Of a stretch of 64,000 nt of DNA, positions 54,333 through 64,000 are shown piece after piece. The position numbers and the translations under genes were made by a program. Each line of letters starts with the position of its first letter. Within the stretch, counting starts at the first letter, position 1. The notes under the pieces were generated by a model. It had not been told where the DNA came from and searched no databases. It saw only the letters and a program-made list of their open reading frames with translations. Origin of the DNA: Symbiodinium natans (Eukaryota > Sar > Dinophyceae > Suessiales > Symbiodiniaceae); assembly GCA_905221605.1 (NCBI GenBank), contig CAJNDS010002815.1, forward strand, positions 97,501-161,500, given 5' to 3'.

Positions 54333-54956
54333 TTGCCCCCCACTCGCGGCAAAGTTCTGTTGGAGAGTTTGAATCAACCTGGGGGTGGAGATCTTTGGGG
54401 AAGGTATATACCCGCGGGCGCGTCAGAAGCCATCCGTTGCTATGCCGTCCATCCCCCAGCTCTGCGTTTGCAGCGCCAGCGTCAAGACAGCTTGCGAAGA
54501 CGAGTTCACAGAAAGGCTCCGATGATGTCTGGTGTGCGAAGCTCCGCACGATGGTGCGCCGGACTCGGGGCTGCGGGAGCACACCTGTGTTTGGGGTGGG
54601 CCGGTTGCACGGCGATGGGGCGCTGCTGGTCGAACTGTTTTGTGGAAGGTCCCTATAAGCCCGTGGCGCGGTTGAAAGGGCCAAGAATTCGGCTTGCCAC
54701 CTTACCACTCCGGCCCTATGTTCCAGAGGCCTGGGAGTTGAGGACCCCAACAGAATTGCTGACGGTGGCGTTCGGCAGACTGCCGACGCTTGGTCCCTGC
54801 GTGCAAAATAGCCAGACCCACGCAAGGGGTGTTCTGCGGTGTCCTCGGCTGCTGAGGGCGGATGCGGCCCTCTTGCAAGTCCTAGTCCTGGTTAAGGTGG
54901 ATGCGTCCTTGACAGGACCCATTCCTCTGTCACAGGCAAATCAAGGCGGTCCATAG
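54333..54956 (+). CDS. Open frame of unknown reality, 207 codons
   Basis: The longest frame in 47.7-63 kb, open from 54333 to 54956, with ARLKGPRIRLATLPLRPYVP. A 170-codon minus frame (54313-54825) lies opposite, so strand cannot be decided. Its 3' part overlaps a diverged duplication whose other copy does not keep this frame, which argues against coding. Confidence 0.15.
   Translation: MPPTRGKVLLESLNQPGGGDLWGRYIPAGASEAIRCYAVHPPALRLQRQRQDSLRRRVHRKAPMMSGVRSSARWCAGLGAAGAHLCLGWAGCTAMGRCWSNCFVEGPYKPVARLKGPRIRLATLPLRPYVPEAWELRTPTELLTVAFGRLPTLGPCVQNSQTHARGVLRCPRLLRADAALLQVLVLVKVDASLTGPIPLSQANQGGP
54756..54885. repeat. Diverged duplication A, copy 1
   Basis: Matches 56852-57000 in the same orientation, with an insertion in the second copy. 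Shared words include TGCTGACGGTGGCG/TGCTGATGGTGGCG and CTCGGCTGCTGAGG. Confidence 0.85.
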
Positions 54957-55248
54957 GCAGACCCGTTCGGCTCGCGTGCAGAAGGCAGTAGGCAGTGAGA
55001 TCATGCGAGGCCCATGTGGCCATGGCCGTGTGGGATGCCATGTTGAGATAAGGCTGCACCGAATTGGAGCGCTTGTCCCTTGCCCCAGCCTCTTCCATTG
55101 GAGTACAGAGACGCATGCCGGTGGCGGCCAGTGCACGGCACCTGCGGCTGGTGGCGATCTTCAGCTGCTGGCCGTGGCTGGCTCATTCTGACGCGTTGCG
55201 TCTCCCGTTCTGCAACAGTCGGGCTTCGCCACTGCAGCTCCGCGTGCA
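54886..55248. repeat. Diverged duplication B, copy 1
   Basis: Matches 56123-56493 in the same orientation, including TCCTTGACAGGACCCAT, GCAGACCCGTTCGGCTCGCG and GTGGCGATCTTCAGCTGCTG. In copy 1 A lies directly before B; in the second set B lies before A with about 360 bases between. Confidence 0.95.
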
Positions 55249-56122
55249 TGTGCGAGCTGGCTGGCATTTCAAATGCAGATCCGTGCAGACCCAGCAGCAG
55301 GGACAAGTCGTGTACGACTCCGGGAGCTTGGTGATGAGATCCTCCTGTGTTCAACAGGTTTTCCAGAGTTAGCATCCTTTCTGTTCGGATTTGAGGTGGC
55401 ATGTTAGTCCCTCAACTTGAGGTGAGCACGATTACGAGCTTCAACCTTTGCAGGCTGCCTGTGGGCACGAGGGACCGGCTTGCACATTTCTCGTCTGAAT
55501 TCTCCCCCATATTCATGCTGAACTCACCAAGTGATCGGTGTTCTCGGACCTCGTTGCCAGCACGCACTGCATCGCTGAACACCAAGCCGCTGGAATGTGC
55601 ATCCTGCCTCCACTCAGTCCATTGCAAGACCATCAGCCCCAAATAAGCCAAACAGGAGAATCCATGGACAAACCCAAGCAAAAGAAGCAAAGGCAGCATG
55701 CCTTGCGGTGCCTACGGCCTTGCGTTGCACGGCGCCCAGTCGGAGCAGGCAGGTCTAGGACCTTAACACTATTATCCCGACTAGGGTATGTCAACCATAA
55801 GCTTTTTTTGAAGTTGGAGTTGATACGGCCCAGGAGCTCCGCGCCTCTTCAACGGGTTTATATTAAAGTTTGGCTTCTCGGGGAAGTCGAACCCGAATCT
55901 TCTAGGCCCACCATGCGCGTGAGGTTGCTAGAGCTTCTGCAGGAGGCGAGGTGGTTACCCCAGTACTATCCGAAACCCTAAGGCCCTTGACCCTATATAC
56001 CCCTACATACAGCAGGAGGCCAGTGTGCCAGGGAGTCCTGAAACCCAGGTCGTGGGGCTTAGGATTTAGTTAGGGTTTAGGGTATCCGCCTGAGATGAGA
56101 TGACGCAGATTGACAGCGACGT

Positions 56123-56493
56123 GCTGGTGAAGGTGGATGAGTCCTTGACAGGACCCATCCAGCTGTCACCTGCCCCACCGGCAAATCAAGGCGGCCCATA
56201 GGCAGACCCGTTCGGCTCGCGTGCAGAAGGCAGTGGGCCGTGAGGTCACTTAAGGGCCGCATGGCCATGGCCATGTGGGATGCCATTTTGATATAAGGCT
56301 GCACCGAATTGGAGCTCTTGTCCCTTGCCCCAGCCTCTTCCATTGGAGCTCGGGGACGCGTGCCGGTGGCGACCAGTGCACGGCACCTGCGGCTGGTGGC
56401 GATCTTCAGCTGCTGGCCGTGGCTGGCTCATTCTGACGCGTTGCGTCTCCTGTGCAGCAACAGTCGGGCTTCGCCACTGCAGCTCCGCGTGCA
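56123..56493. repeat. Diverged duplication B, copy 2
   Basis: Second copy of 54886-55248 with small indels (for example an extra CCTGCCCCACCG). Confidence 0.95.
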
Positions 56494-56851
56494 AGCCCCG
56501 GCTTCCTGCCTCCGTGCCTCCTGTGCGGCGCACTGCCAGGAAATCCCCTTGCTTGGCTTCTGTGCCACGAAGAAGGCTCAGACAGAGGCCCAGGTTGTCG
56601 CCATCGGCACTCCGCGATGCTGCTAGGGGGAACCTTTGCCCAGTCTCTGGGCCTCTCGGGTTTGGACTCCTAGGATCACGGATCTTGCTCCCAAGAGGCC
56701 CATGGCCTCAAATGGGTGTTGTTCCAAAATCGCGGTCATTTTCGGGGCTCCTTTTGATAAGAGACTCTTATTCGCAAGTTGCGGATGCTTCACTCACAGG
56801 ACTGAGATCTCGGAGCGCACCGCAGGGAAGGTGCCCCGGAAAAACCAAACA

Positions 56852-57000
56852 TTGCTGATGGTGGCGCTCGGCAGACTGCAGACACTCGTCCCATGCAAAA
56901 GATAGCCAGGCCCGCGCGAGGGGCGTTCTGTGGTGCAAGGTTCGAGGGACGAGCCCTCGGCTGCTGAGGACGGATGTGGCCCTCCTGCATGTCCAGGTCA
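56852..57000. repeat. Diverged duplication A, copy 2
   Basis: Second copy of 54756-54885. It carries a short insertion around GGTTCGAGGGACGAGCC. Confidence 0.85.
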
Positions 57001-57254
57001 GCACGCCATCTGCGCAGGGCAACGCGCAGCACTGCCGAAGCCGATCCCGATGCTGCCGAGTGGGGGTGGTGCGCGCCTGCCGAGTTCGGCAGAGCTGCGC
57101 GCTTCGCGGTTTCGTCGCAAGCCTTGAGGACCGGCAGTATCCGGCACTGTCATTGCAGGTGCCCCTGGGGCTCTCTGTACCTACAGGTTATTAGTAGTAA
57201 CTACCCTTAAGTGGTAGGTAGACCCCACCAAACTGTCGGTAAAGAGGGTCCCAG

Positions 57255-57368
57255 GCCCTTCTTGTCGTGGGAGGCCCCAGACGACTCAGACGCAGACTTT
57301 TGTGACTCGATTGCGGCACCCAGCCGGGCTGTCGAAGAATTTGCAACGGGCCTGGACTGTGTGATGTG
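57255..57368 (+). CDS. Exon candidate, acidic then hydrophobic
   Basis: Acceptor CCCAG. The peptide is PFLSWEAPDDSDADFCDSIA then APSRAVEEFATGLDCVMW. GT donor at 57369. The composition is unlike the surrounding chance frames. Function unknown. Confidence 0.4.
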
Positions 57369-57369
57369 G

Positions 57370-58769
57370 TTCCTTGCTCCGATCCTATACCTAGACCTTC
57401 TAGAACCTGAAAAAATATTAGTTCTTTGTTGTGAAAAAAGCGGCTTTTGAGGACACGGCTGAGAAACCCGGCTTCCTGCCACAAGCCGGGATTTTCTCTT
57501 GAGCAGCGCCGTCAACCCGTATGTTACCCGAAAAAACCGTATTTTTCCTGCAAAGCCCCGTAACTTTGGGCAAGAACCCAGTTTGGAGTTGCGAAAACCG
57601 GTGGTTTTCAGGAGCCTACTTTTTTTAGAGGTCTAGGTCAACTCTCAGGACTATTGCGCAGCCGTACCCCCGCACAGCGCCCAAGGATCTACCCAGCATG
57701 CGCCGCACCTCACAGTTTGCGGTATCTCTCACCTCGGCATAATAGCAGGTGCTCGGCAGGTGCTTCATTCAGTGCGGCCGGGGCTCACGCGCGTCTAGAC
57801 CGTGGTGGGAGCAAATGGAGGTTCTCCCCCATGATCCTGAGCGACCGGCATCAGCAAGTGGACACGTCACCACTCGGGGCCCCCATCATGGTGGGACCCT
57901 AAGGGGCAAACTTATGTGCGTGGGGTTTGGGGAGGTTCGGCAACCATAGCCTGAGGCCAGAGCAAACCGTGACATGTAGGCCTAGAACCCTCTAGTTAGC
58001 AACTGAAAGGCCTGTGAAAATCAGCGTACCAACACATCAGGGGCGATGCTTCATCAGAGCCGGGCGCTCATGTGCTCCTGGTGGCTCACTTCCACTCCAC
58101 TCGCAGCTGAGGCGCTCAGCCTAAGCCCATAAACCCTATAAATCCTATAAACCCTAAACCCCTAAAATCCTAAGCCCCAAGCCTCAAGCTCAGTGGCATC
58201 TGGGCGCTGACGGCCCGCTTGCCTCCCACGTGCCCTAGGGCCCAAGAAGGCAAAAGGCCTGGAAAGCCTCGATAAGACCCTAAACCCTAAACCCTCAACC
58301 CTAGACCCTAAACCCATTCAAGGCCTTCAGCCCATTGGGGCCAAGGGGGTTGTTCAAACTGAGTTGAGAATGCCTTGAGGGTTCCAGGGTTTCAGGCCCC
58401 GTTTCGGATGTCGAGGTTGCAGTGGGTGCCTTCTGGAGGCGATGCTGATGGCAGCTGCAACACCCGCGGCCTACACTCGTTCAGCCCGAAGCACACAAAA
58501 CCCGAAACCCAAATTCCAGTCCTCCACCAAACGCGTGAATGCTGATGGCCCCTCCGGCAGCTTGCACAGTGAGGGTGCAGCGACTCGCGCTCCCCGGGTC
58601 TGGGTTGAGGGAGGTTTGGGGATTTTGGGAGGGCTTAGGGGTTTTTTAGGGGGGTTTATCATTCGAAGGTTGGAACTGAGGAGGTTTACCCTAAACCCTA
58701 AACCCTAAACCCTAAACCCTATATCCTAAACAGGTTTCGGTTGGAGTAGTCAAACCTGCCCGTCGCACC
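57370..58769. other. Mostly unique sequence, no supported gene
   Basis: Short CCCTATAAA/CCCTAAA words at 58130-58155, 58280-58315 and 58690-58730. Open frames at 57654-57902 and 58442-58708 end in repeat-derived residues. Confidence 0.5.
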
Positions 58770-58922
58770 ATGCCGGAGAGCCAAACGCCCCAAGTCTCCG
58801 CGCCGTGCGAGGATCTTCAGCTCATGCTTGGGTCCCTGTCCCAGAGGCGGCGCTTGTTGTGCACCATGGATATATTCCAGGATGGGCTATTATGCCCTCT
58901 AACCTCTGGAAAAGGCCCTTGA
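58770..58922 (+). CDS. Small open frame, 50 codons, unknown
   Basis: ATG to TGA; begins MPESQTPQVSAPCEDLQLML then GSLSQRRRLLCTMDIFQDG. It reads reasonably as protein but overlaps one arm of a hairpin (58869-58891), and no partner exons are seen. Confidence 0.25.
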   Translation: MPESQTPQVSAPCEDLQLMLGSLSQRRRLLCTMDIFQDGLLCPLTSGKGP

Positions 58923-58974
58923 AAGGGTTGACTCAAGGACATCTCAGGCCCAATAGCCCATCCTGGGATATATA
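58869..58974. other. Inverted repeat, 23-bp arms
   Basis: Arms 58869-58891 (GATATATTCCAGGATGGGCT...) and 58952-58974 are reverse complements with about two mismatches and a 60-base loop. Confidence 0.85.
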
Positions 58975-59202
58975 GATGACTGGCCTGAAGGGCAGGCAGG
59001 TTCTCGCTCGCTGCTGCACCACACGCTGGTGCATCCTGGTCTGCTACTGCAGCTACACGTGCGGTGCACAACAGAGGGAACCTGCGCGTCTGTGCATTCT
59101 GTACGTCGTAGCGGTACTTGGCGGAAGTGCCAGCCTTCTCCGCGGATGTAATTCGCGTGCAACCGCTAATGCCGCTATTAATGCCGCGTAGCATACAGGA
59201 AA

Positions 59203-59960
59203 GCTGGTAGGCTGAGTCCTCTAACACAGAGCAGCTGCTTCTGGCTTTCCCCAAGCTCTTGAAGTGGGTCGCAAGGCCGTGGCTCCCTTCCTGTTCAGCA
59301 TGCGCATGTGTCTTTCATAGCACGTCCTGCTGCAGTCTTCGGCCGTGTCTCACACATCGGCCGAGGCTTGCGGAGAGCCTTTGCGGACGCTCGGACGTTT
59401 GCTCGCTCGCGCGCCTTCTGCTGGAGCGCAGCAAACTGCGCCTGAGGTTCATGTGCCCTCTATTTCGTTGCGAGCTTGTGCAGCGAAAATGTGGCGCATT
59501 AGGGGTGTGATGAAGCAGATGAAGCCTGATGGTGCTCACCTGGCCGATATGCCGGTGACGTGAGTGCGACGTCCTCTCATCCTTGCCCCCCTGGCCCAAT
59601 GCAATTCCTTCAGCCGGCTCGGTGCCACCGGTCCTGGTCAGAGGGTGCGGGTGTCTGAGCAGGCAAGCGGTCGTGTTGTCTACAAGACTTCATGCATCAC
59701 AGTTGAAGTTCTTCATTCTGCCATGTCTGGCAGTGGCAGCCATGCTGCACTATGAGTGCCCTTCTCAATTGACCGCCCCTTGCGCTGCCACAGCGGAGCC
59801 GGCGCTCGGTGAAGACCTGTCGCTGCTGGGAAGGCTTCTCGGGCGTGGGGCAGCGATCGGGGCGGCGAGCTTGCCGCTGTCTTGCGATTCTCAGATGAGG
59901 GGGCAGCAGCAGCGCTGGGGCTGGGGCCTTGATTGCATCGTGATGCGCGTTGACGCCAAA
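59203..59960. repeat. Diverged duplication C, copy 1
   Basis: Matches 61914-62725 in the same orientation. Shared blocks include GCTGGTAGGCTGAG, TTTGCTCGCTCGCGCGCCTT, CGTTGCGAGCTTGTGCAGCG and GCAGCGATCGGGGCGGCGAG. Open frames differ between copies. Confidence 0.95.
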
Positions 59961-60348
59961 ATGCCTCGTTGCTGATGTGCAGCTTGCTCGCTCCTTGGGG
60001 TATATATACCTTAGTGGTGCGATCAGCGGGGCCAAATGTGGGCGCTACCATTCGGCGCTTGCAGACCTGAAGTGAGCCGATAAGCCGAAGCTCTGGCATT
60101 CTTGCTGTGGCCGCTGGTCCGCGCACGGACCTTACAGCTGCGCTGAGCCTTGCATGGGGGTGTGCTGCGTGTGCAACACGCAATGATGCACCGTCAGGTG
60201 AGCAATGGATCCCGCCCCTTGCTTGGACCTCGGCTGTCTCGGCAGATGCCCCCCTCTTGGCGGCTGGGCGCGAGGCTTTGCAGAGCTTGAGTGCCCGCTG
60301 TCCCTGGCAGGAACGGGTCTCCTTACCAGCCATCTTTTCTTTACAAAG

Positions 60349-60481
60349 GGAGGACGAGGACGAGGAGTTCATGTGTGAGCCAGCCGGGCAGATGCTTGGC
60401 AGGCCCTGCTGGGGCCCGATACCTCCCGACTACCAGACGAACTACCTCAGCTACGCTGGCCGCGTGTGCCTGCTGCGCTAG
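60349..60481 (+). CDS. Exon candidate with acidic start, possibly terminal
   Basis: Acceptor TTACAAAG after a T-rich tract. The peptide is EDEDEEFMCEPAGQMLGRPC then WGPIPPDYQTNYLSYAGRVC and LLR, then TAG at 60479-60481. Tyr, Asn and Gln content is unlike chance GC-rich frames. The frame is open upstream to about 60107, so the exon may start earlier (for example 60311). Function not recognised. Confidence 0.45.
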
Positions 60482-61913
60482 ACCTTACCCTAACCCCTGG
60501 GCCCTTAGAGATTTCGAGGTCCACGCCCCAACCCTTGCGCTGCATCTCCGTCGGCTGCCATGAGGATGTGGCCCTTGGCATCCCAATATCAGCCCCAAAA
60601 GCTTTATCGCCAGGATCTGCTCGCCCCATGTCGACCGTTCTTCTGAAATGTTTTGCGGGGGTAATTCCCTCTTTCTGAGGAATCCTGCTGAGAAGGGTGT
60701 CCATAACGGGACCCCTGATCTAGCAGCAGGGCTTGGGAGGAGAGCTTTAGGGGGGTCCTGAGTTGGGTTCTGGCGGTCTTGGGCCCCCTCGAGCGCTTGG
60801 GGTTTGGGCTGCTGGAGGTCTTCCGACCCTAAACCCTAAACTCTACACCCTAAACCCAAAACCCAAAAAGACCACGGAAAGGCTGAAGTTTGTGGAAGAG
60901 GGCCCAAACCTCGGCGACGCGGAGTGTGCTTCGGCGCCCTGCAACCTCTCCAGCCCCACCGCCGGGTGCCCAACTCGGGATGCCCCCCCCCCCCCCCCCC
61001 AACTCCAAATGAAGAAGAGCCCTGCAATCCCTAAACCCTCGATGCAAAAATGTTCGACCAACCCCCCGCAGTGAACTGAAGCTCTGAGACCACAGAAGGG
61101 GCGGCCCCTCGGGATGAACCTCCAGGGCCGGCAGCTTCCGAGGAAGCCGCGGGGTTTGCCCTCTGGGCTTCGCGACCGTCTCCTGGATCTGTTTCCGGGC
61201 TTCGGGTGCTTCGGGGGCTCAAGAGGCTTAAGAGGTGTAAGAGGGCTTCTGGAACCCAAGGGGATATAGGGCTTCTTGCAGGGCTCGCAGCATGTAGAGT
61301 CTGGGGATGCAGCCTTTGCGCGTTAGAAGCCTTGCCGCGGTTGGGCTCTGGGCACGGGGCCAGAAGGAAGACCACCTCTGTCATGCTTGACGTGCCTTGC
61401 GTCGGTTGGGGATCAGGTGCACTTGAGTCACTTGAGCATGATTCCCTCGGCCAACCCCACGGCGACTGTAGCGTTCTGGAATGGTGCATGCCCTTCCTGT
61501 TGCCCGCAGGCCATTGGCTCTGCCTGTTAACCTGGAGGTTTTAGGACCGAACTTGGGACCCTAAACAAGCCAGCAAAATCAATGTGCAAGTCAAATCTGC
61601 AGGAGCAACAGAAGGAACGTAAGGTTTGGGCTCAGGGTTTAGGGGCTTTTTGGAGGTAGGCAGGGCAAGGCTGGCAGCAACCCGTCTACCAGGAGCCATC
61701 TGGGCATCTGCCTCCTCCCTGGCGCAGCATGTGCTGGTGGCTTCCATCCTCCCGCACGACTTAAGCCCCTGAACCCTCTAAAACCCCAAGCCCTAAGCCC
61801 TATAAAATCTTGAGTGCAGGGGCCCTGGGGATTCCGGGAGCTTCGCAGGCCCAGCTTGTGCGGACAAGGGCAATCAAGGTGGGCCGAAAGGAGCTGTGTT
61901 GCGCCCAGGAGTG
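60482..61913. other. No supported gene
   Basis: One short CCCTAAA/CCCAAAA run (60826-60868), a poly-C run (60984-61001) and many overlapping GC-rich frames (60763-61074 plus, 61031-61489 minus, 61206-61544 plus). None has motif or splice support. Confidence 0.5.
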
Positions 61914-62725
61914 CTGGTAGGCTGAGCCCCTTGGCACATGGCAGCTGGCGGCATTTCACCGTGAGCTCAGGCCCGAACTCCACATCGCTCCCAGCACGCA
62001 GCATGCGCAGCAGGCGCATGCGCGGAGGGTCTCGGGGCCACGTCGCTGCCCGGTGCCTTCGGCCCTGTCTCGCGCATCGGCCGAGGCTGGCGGAGAGCCT
62101 TTGCGGAAGCTCGGATGTTTGCTCGCTCGCGCGCCTTCTGCTGGAGCGCCGCAAGTGGCGTCTGCGGTCGACGTCTTTCTCTCTTGTGGGCAAGTCGGAG
62201 GTTTATGCACCCTCCACAGCGTTGCGAGCTTGTGCAGCGAGAATATGGTCCGTTGGGTAAGTAAGATGAAGCAGACGAATCCCGACGGCGCCATCCTGGC
62301 CGATATGCCTGCGACGTCCCCTCATCCTTGCCCCTACTGGCCCAATGTAGTTGCTTCAGCCGGCTCGGTGCCGCCGGTCCTGGTCATAGAGCGTCTGAGC
62401 AGGCTGGCATGAGGAGGAGTCAGTGGCTGCACGCGATCGTTGACTTCCGGATATCGTGCATCACAGTCGGAGTTCTGCATTGTGCCATTTCTGGCAGTGG
62501 CACTGAGCCATGCTTCACTATAAGTGTACTCGGCAATTGACCGCCCCTTTCGCTGCCACAGCGGAGCCGGCGGTCGGTGAAGACCTGTCGCTGCTGGGAA
62601 GAGGAATCTCGGGCACCGGGCAGCGATCGGGGCGGCGAGCTTGCCGCTGTCTCGCGATTCTCAGATGAGGGGGCAGCAGCAGCGCTGGGGCCTTGATTGC
62701 ATCGTGACGCTCGTTGACGCTAAAC
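61914..62725. repeat. Diverged duplication C, copy 2
   Basis: Second copy of 59203-59960, slightly longer because of insertions around 62003-62056. GTTGACGC and TGCTTCGTTGCTG near 62710 keep the match to about 62725. Confidence 0.95.
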
Positions 62726-63159
62726 TGCTTCGTTGCTGCTTGCTCCTTCCTTCGCGCGCCTCAGATGCCTAGTTGACTGCGGAATGTGAGCTCAGTCGCA
62801 GGAACCTTGAGGATCAACCCCAGACTTTCGTGAACAGAGCAGCCGGGGAAATGCCCTTGCGAGCTGGGAAGACCCAAAGCATTACGAACACCCCTGACAG
62901 CCTCACACTCTGACCTCGTGAAGTGGGGACGTTCCCGGTCTCAGTATCTCTAACTGATTCCTAACACAGATGCGGCTTAGCTACAGGGACCCTCCAGCCG
63001 CAACAGCTCCAAAAAACCTTTGCAGCTGCATGCTCGCCCGGACTCAGCCGCAGGTGTCGGGCAGCGCCCGCTTGGGTCCATGTGAGGTGGCTTGGCAGCC
63101 CAGTGGTACCCTTTTACCCTTTTGTTGGTTCCAGGTTCCCTTGTAAATAGCCAATCCCC
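62726..63159. other. Unique sequence, no supported gene
   Basis: Contains GGCAGCCCAGTGGTACCCTT at about 63092-63111, a word also seen near 9499 and 37496. No exon. Confidence 0.5.
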
Positions 63160-63372
63160 ACCCTTTAAACCCTAAACCCTAAACTCCAAACCCTAAAGCC
63201 TAAACCCTAAACCATAAACCCTAAGCCCCAAACCCTAAACCCTCAGCCCTCAGCCCTAAACCCTAAACCCTAAACCCTAAACCGTAAACCCTAAACCCTA
63301 AACCCTAAACCCTAAACCCTAAACCCTAAACCCTAAACCCTAAACCCTAAACCCTAAACCCTAAACCCTAAA
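63160..63372. repeat. CCCTAAA array
   Basis: About 210 bases; degenerate at first (CCCTCAG, CCCCAAA forms) and then near-perfect from about 63250. Confidence 0.95.
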
Positions 63373-64000
63373 CCGCTACCAAGGTGGATGCATCGTGACA
63401 CTGGTCCATCAGGTGTCCAGCTACCCCCTCAACTTCACAGCTGGCGTTCCTTACAAGCCCGAGCCGCGAACACTCTGCTTCTGTGCCGATTTTCGGAACT
63501 ACCTGTTTTTGTTGTAATGTCTATTTTCTCCAGCTTTAAGTATGTTACACCTAGAAGAACTGGACAGAACCATCGAAAACATGCGAAGCGCACCCAAGCC
63601 CTTTCGTTCTTGGCTCTTTGGGGTTTTCTGAAGAGCATCCGAGGCTTCCTTCGCCTTATGCCGGCGCACGCGACGCGGGGGTCTCCCTTGGCTTCGCAAA
63701 GGGCTTGCGCGCCGAAGCCGGGATGTTCTCAACTCTTTGATCTCCGGCCCCTGCTTGAGACTTGGTGAGCTTGAGCCTCGTTTAGGGTTTAGGGTTTGTT
63801 TTTTGCGCCCCTCGTATGATGTCGAGTCTCCCCTATGAGCCCTATAATTAAACCCTGAACTTAGGGGCCTTAATGGTCAGAATAGGGTTTTGGGGGTATG
63901 ATTGTAGTATAAGTATTAAGCGCCATAAGGGAACACTACTAGTAGTTTCTCCGACCCCTGTATTAATCTCTTTTTCTTTGGGAATCTTGAGGCAGAAAGA
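63373..64000. other. Unique sequence, no supported gene
   Basis: A frame at 63388-63768 (+) is open for 126 codons, but a minus frame opposite is also open and no motif is present. After a short TTTAGGG run (63781-63796) the sequence is AT-containing and resembles the flank at 15340-15450 and 16140-16260 (NNTAATATAGGGGCCTG... GGGGGTGAT... type words). Confidence 0.4.

Noticed and set aside
54313-54825. Minus-strand 170-codon gene
   Set aside because: It lies opposite an equally long plus frame in GC-rich DNA, overlaps a duplication that does not keep the frame in the other copy, and has no motif.

Overview
The window looks like nuclear DNA of a dinoflagellate, most likely a Suessiales/Symbiodiniaceae-type alga. 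Four things point there. Plant-type telomeric heptamers (TTTAGGG/CCCTAAA) are scattered through the DNA in both orientations. Genes are cut into many short exons. Introns end in AG followed by a G and start with GT, GC or GA. The RCC1-like repeats (DGSVVTWGD and DGQLVCFG types) are abundant in these algae. Nothing prokaryotic is present. Open reading frames made of LNPKP, GFRV or VWGLGF repeats are translated telomeric repeats, not genes.

Region 1 (about 1.1-10.4 kb, + strand) holds a gene I could rebuild exon by exon. Sixteen exons join in one frame, 470 codons plus a TGA stop at 10439-10441. The C-terminal two thirds resembles peptidase family S51 (dipeptidase E/cyanophycinase), but the catalytic Ser and His positions are replaced. 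Region 2 (about 14.6-39.7 kb, + strand) holds a second, larger split gene: ankyrin-repeat exons, then membrane and pore exons of an ion-transport channel, then a cytoplasmic tail. Its introns are also filled with telomere-type arrays. One intron of about 7.7 kb (19961-27687) contains a 3.3 kb near-perfect palindrome with eight nested 47-bp palindromes, an AT-rich island and a stranded RCC1-like fragment.

Region 3 (40-47.7 kb) has an open frame with tandem RCC1-type repeats (117-bp units), several isolated exon-like islands, long telomere-type arrays, and a 200-bp element present twice, each copy running into an array. Region 4 (47.7-63 kb) changes character. It is GC-rich, with few arrays, and contains two sets of diverged duplications (54.9-57.0 kb and 59.2-62.7 kb). 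It has only a few exon-like stretches, none of which I can name. A telomere-type array returns at 63.16-63.37 kb.

The main point of interest is the architecture. In the two reconstructed genes most introns are largely made of telomere-type repeat. About half of the inferred donors are GA or GC, and short sequences are often shared by donor and acceptor. All exon calls are by eye from frame, phase and motif. Transcript data would settle them.
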